DNA from: Cyclina sinensis
Taxonomy: Eukaryota > Mollusca > Bivalvia > Venerida > Veneridae
NCBI GenBank assembly: GCA_012932295.1
Contig: JAAONU010000016.1
Coordinates: 36,735,241-36,799,240 of the forward strand
DNA length: 64,000 nucleotides
Reading direction: 5' to 3'
Part shown: piece after piece, positions 60,297-64,000 of the stretch
How positions within the stretch are numbered: the stretch's first letter is position 1
How the letters are laid out: each line of letters starts with the position of its first letter
Program-made: the position numbers and the translations under genes
Notes under the pieces: model-generated
The model's input: only the letters and a program-made list of their open reading frames with translations
What the model was told of the DNA's origin: nothing
Database searches by the model: none

Positions 60297-61745
60297 ATTG
60301 CACCACTCAGCATTGATGGTCATACACACAATGACGCAGTGTCGAAGGCCAACATATTAAATAATCAATTCGAATTGTTCTCCTCAAAGCCTTCGCCACT
60401 CAGCCTTAAGCAAATAACCAAGAGTTCAATGTCATTACTTGGTCACTCACCCATGGCTCCCATATCCATCTCAGTTCAAGGAGTTGATAAGTTATTGACA
60501 GGACTAAACCCACATAAAGCCCAAGGTCCAGGTGAGATCCCACCTAGGTTACTGAAAGAACTACACACAGAGATAGCACCAATCTTCAGAATCATATTCC
60601 AACGATCGCTAGACACACGTATTGTTCCTAAGGATTGGAAACATGCCATCATCACACCAACTTTTGAAAAGGGTCAAAGTCAAAAGCTAGCAACTACAGA
60701 CCAATATCGCTCACATGTATAGCATCTAAACTAATGGAACACATCATTGTTTCAAACATGATGGTTTCCTTTGACACACACAGCATACTCTGCCCACACG
60801 TCACTTCATGGATAAAAGACTTTCTCAAAAACAGTTTACAACAATTATTAGTCAATAACAAGGTCTCTGACAGGCTCCCTGTGCTTTGCTTTCTGGTGTC
60901 CCTCAGGGATCGGTCCTAGGTCCCTATCTCTTTCTCGTGTACGTCAGTGACCTACCAGGAAGTGTCAGGAGCCGCGTGCGTCTATTTGCGTAATTAAATC
61001 ACAAGCATCAGCACAAAGCTTGAAAATGATGAGCACAAACTTGGACAATGGAGTTCAACCCCGACAAGTGTGAAGTACTCAGAATATACAGGAAAAAGAA
61101 ACATGTCAGCTTTCCCTACACCCTACACCGCACTATTCTGAAAACCACAAAAAATGTGAATATTTAGGAGTTACTATAAGTAGTTACCTTTACTGGTCAT
61201 CCCACATAAACAAAATCACAAACAAAGCAAAAAAACAGCTTAAGATTCATCAGACGAAATGTCAAAACACAAAACAAACGACTCAAAGAAGCAGCATACT
61301 AAACATACATACAACCCCAGGTCGAATACTGCTCAACCATATGGCAGAAATACCTCACTTACATAGCCTAATAGAAATGGTCCAGAGGTCAGTCGCAAGG
61401 TATGTTCATAATGATTACCACTATACAAGCAGTGTAACAAACATGATTAAGGAATTAAAATGGACAAGACTCCAGCAAAGAAGAAACCAAGCCACCCTGG
61501 TCATGCAATACAAACTAAAACATAGACAGGCCAGTGTCGATCACGATCACCTTACAGACACAAGAAACAACAAATTCCTCATCCCACAGTCAAAAACACA
61601 ACATCACATAAATTCATTCTTCCCAAGGACTATTCGACTCTGGAACGAATTACCGACCGAGATTAAGGTAACCCCCAACTGAACCAGCTTTTATCAGAGG
61701 ATTGAACAAGTTTTATGAATTTTAAATGTTCACAATAAATTTTTA
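60297..61745 (+). mobile_element. Decayed LINE (jockey/CR1/L2-type), internal deletion and frameshifts
   Basis: Three reading-frame fragments in order: 60300-60722 (KANILNNQFELFSS, LNPHKAQGPGEIPPRLLKEL, VPKDWKHAIITPTF; RT fingers), 60734-60919 plus the following bases (SWIKDFL, then a motif B-like phrase ending in GSVLGP in another frame) and 61341-61682 (C-terminus: IEMVQRSVARYVHNDYH, SFFPRTIRLWNELP). The frame breaks near 60690-60722. The segment between LCPH and SWIKDFL is deleted, removing motif A, and the FADD box is lost after RVRLFA (stop codon). The copy is inactive. It is a different family from the LINE at 42870-45884. Confidence 0.85.
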
Positions 61746-62703
61746 AGTAAGATCTTTAGTAAAAAATCTTGTTTACTTTGTTTTTATCTTTGACAGTTTT
61801 AATGTTCCTGACATGCGCCTACCTGGTATAGTAAGTAATTACTTTTGGCAGTAATAAGTTGAAGTGTTGTTGTTGTAGTAGACAGCTAATTGTCTGTTGC
61901 CCAACGACACATACGTGCTATATATGGTCTCGTACCAAATTTTCGGCGCGGGGACGCTATCACATAGACTAGATGTGTTCCTTTTCATCCCAAGGTGAGA
62001 TCGCATAAAAAAGTGATGACTGTGATGAAAAGCATAATGTCTATACTCAGTAATGATACACTGCCAAATTCAAATGAAGAATCATTATTAAAATCTAAAA
62101 GTCCAGATTCTTCAGACATTCTGTTTACTTTTACCAGTTTTAAACCTGTTTGAAGTTTTTAGCAGACGACCTTTTTTGTTGTACATTGTAAATAATCAAA
62201 GGGAGGTTACTGTGTAGATAAATGAATGGGGTGCACGTTGGGTGGGGGAGTGAAAATTATCTTTGTAAATTTCAGTTATAGTTTATCAGAATATTATCTA
62301 CTATTATATTACAGTAAAACACCGGAAAGTATTAAATAAATATATATTGTACATGTATAAACGTTTTCTGACTAGAATATGAAATTAAAAGGGGATACTT
62401 GCCCATTTATAAAAATGTTGAATGAAATGTCGCAGTAAACAAACTGTTAAATAGTAGCAGTTTAAGTGTACCCTTCTTCTGAATTAAACTTGGATGTTTG
62501 TACTGTAAAATTACCCACCGTGTAAGATAGTGTTATACTTTGCAAACTAAGGATGTTGTGATATATACAGAATTGACTCCCGAGTTTCATTATATTTTTG
62601 TGTTCTGAAACTAAAAAATTCTATCCTGAAAAAAGTTTTTCCAAAAGATGTAACCTGCTCGTTGTGAAAACTTGTGCAAGGACTAATTTTTTCCCTTCCA
62701 TAG

Positions 62704-62910
62704 AAAACAATGTCTTGGCATATACCACCGTTTGAAGCATTAGAGTTTCAAGATAGAAAGGAACCACCGAAGCCTCCGGACGTTTTTGAACTACTGCCTA
62801 TTGATACGGAACCTCCGAAACCTGCCCCCGTAACCATGACTGGCGTCGTTTCTTTCTACGATTTCACGGATAGACGGGTGATCGAATCTTTAGATACACA
62901 TGCAGAAGAG
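62704..62910 (+). CDS. KY: KY-like exon 8
   Basis: 207 nt, phase 0 in and out, strong polypyrimidine acceptor. It encodes KTMSWHIPPFEALEFQD, a Pro-rich linker and the start of module 2. The donor is GAG|GTATGA. Confidence 0.75.
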
Positions 62911-63882
62911 GTATGAGTGTTTTGTTTCTAACAGACTGGTATTTCATATGCACGTATTTATACTCTTTCATACAAAACTGTTAAATGTGCAGAAAGTAAA
63001 CCGAACAGGGCCATAGGTGAGAAGAAGGGTGGCTGTGACATGCTTCTTATGGGTAATGTGCAGTTTTAGCAAATGCAGTTTTATTTCTTAGTTTAAGGCT
63101 GAACTATAGCATATATATAGAGCTCAAAACTTCAGTTAACATACTTGCTGTGTTATTTTGTATATAGTTCTGATAGTCGTACATTGCCTTGAGTACTTGA
63201 AGTACTTTTTCATGTGGTTCTTTTATCCGCTAGGTGGCGCAATGTAACCATGACTCCTTTAGAGACCTCATGTGGGACCTCATCTACTCTGTCAATGTTA
63301 CGAACGATCTCGCTAAAGCAAGGTAGATGTTTCATTTATCTGGGTCTTTACAGATGTAAAGGGTTTCTTCGAGTGGCTTTAATATGAGAAGGGACAATTT
63401 GCGTCACCTTTGTGACACAACATTTTTATAGCTAGGCACCTGCGACTTAACGCAGTGAGGACTTAAGTACATATACATAATTATGTAGGCCCCTGTACCT
63501 GTTTTACAAATGGAACCTTTTTCATATAAATATAGGACAATTCTGATAAACATATTCTCAAAATATTAAAAGCCCTAAGACTTTACAGTCAGAAATAGTT
63601 TTAATCCATTCAAGCAAGAACACTGAGTATGAACATGATGAACACAAAAAGTTGTCGAATACATGAACTATTGTAGTTACAAGTTGTTTATTGAGTCATT
63701 TTGCCAAGTAAGTCTTACAGTCCATTCTAATATCTGTTTAGATTGATATTCCGATGGATTACTAAAAAAGAGGTAGCAGATATTGACTTTAAAACAGTGG
63801 AAAAAGACAGCCCAGAGGAAATCCTCGTCTGGATGAAGGTGGGAAGGTCTACCTCCGCCCACGTGTTCTACACCATGTGCTG
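62704..63882 (+). CDS. KY: KY-like protein, module 2 (exons 8-10; continues beyond the window)
   Basis: Exons 62704-62910, 63234-63322 and 63742-63882 encode a Pro-rich linker (EPPKPPDVFELL, EPPKPAP), then YDFTDRRVIESLDTHAEE, VAQCNHDSFRDLMWDLIYS, ARLIFRWITKKEVADIDF and STSAHVFYTMC. They parallel exons 1-3, with identical sizes for the last two (89 and 141 nt) and identical phases. Exon 8 begins after an acceptor and is in frame with exon 7, favouring one two-module protein. An internal ATG (62710) would allow an independent gene instead. The position equivalent to the catalytic Cys is Arg625 (RSTSA against C-x-G-Y-A). The His/Asp part lies right of the window. Confidence 0.8.
63234..63322 (+). 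CDS. KY: KY-like exon 9
   Basis: 89 nt, phase 0 in and 2 out, VAQCNHDSFRDLMWDLIYS to DLAKA. The counterpart of exon 2. Confidence 0.85.
63742..63882 (+). CDS. KY: KY-like exon 10
   Basis: 141 nt, phase 2 in and out, LIFRWITKKEVADIDFKTVE to STSAHVFYTMC, donor GTAAAT. The counterpart of exon 3. It lacks the catalytic cysteine. Confidence 0.82.
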
Positions 63883-64000
63883 GTAAATATTTATGGCACG
63901 CCGTTAACTGCCTTATGCACTATTCACTCAGTTATTGTTTTGATCTAAGCATTATGTAAGAAGTTTCGTTAATGCACGCTGTTTTTTTAACTTAGATTTG

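Larger units (their letters stand above)
59534..62703 (+). other. Intron 7 of the KY-like gene (or intergenic space)
   Basis: 3.2 kb containing fold-back element C and a decayed LINE; no further exon. The acceptor is CCCTTCCATAG. Whether it is an intron or the gap between two adjacent genes depends on whether the exon 7 donor is used. Confidence 0.5.

Noticed and set aside
1..64000. CRISPR array or bacterial operon
   Set aside because: All regular repeats are contiguous tandem arrays without unique spacers, and the genes have spliceosomal introns and animal-type products.

Overview
The window is nuclear DNA of an animal, most likely a bivalve mollusc. Genes are split into short exons with GT/AG introns, base composition is AT-rich, and non-LTR retrotransposons and tRNA-derived SINEs are scattered throughout. 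One long repeat (48597-50860) has the layout of the 'pearl' elements known from bivalves: a CCGT/ACGG microsatellite, ~165-bp core repeats and short subterminal inverted repeats. The species cannot be named from sequence alone.

Layout. (1) 1-17600: a tandem pair of paralogous seven-helix receptors of the GPR157 type, both on +. The first copy (738-1566) shows only its last two exons. The second (14498-16204) is complete in three exons, 337 residues. Homology between the copies continues about 1 kb beyond the stop codons. Between them lie degraded SINEs, fold-back elements and minisatellites. (2) 17600-38800: about 21 kb with no gene I can support. It holds a large direct duplication (21142-23106 and 24343-27849) with a 57-bp satellite between the copies, a 33-bp array expanded in one copy only, a small inverted-repeat element (29584-29858) and retroelement fragments. 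(3) 38846 to the right edge: a long + strand gene of the KY (kyphoscoliosis peptidase, transglutaminase-like) family. Seven exons (38846-59533) make one full module. Three more (62704-63882) start a second module with the same exon sizes and phases, joined to the first in frame, so one gene with two modules is the simplest reading. In both modules the position expected to hold the catalytic cysteine holds another residue (Glu, Arg). The large introns carry a 5'-truncated LINE with an open reverse transcriptase frame (42870-45884, minus), the pearl-like element, a 72-bp minisatellite and a decayed second LINE (60297-61745).

The receptors and the KY-like gene have no evident functional link. 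The most notable points are the two-module, apparently cysteine-less KY-like protein, the minisatellite that grew from a single unit in one receptor paralog only, and the fold-back family whose stems differ in sequence but stay self-complementary. Exon limits come from splice signals, phase and paralog comparison, not from transcripts.
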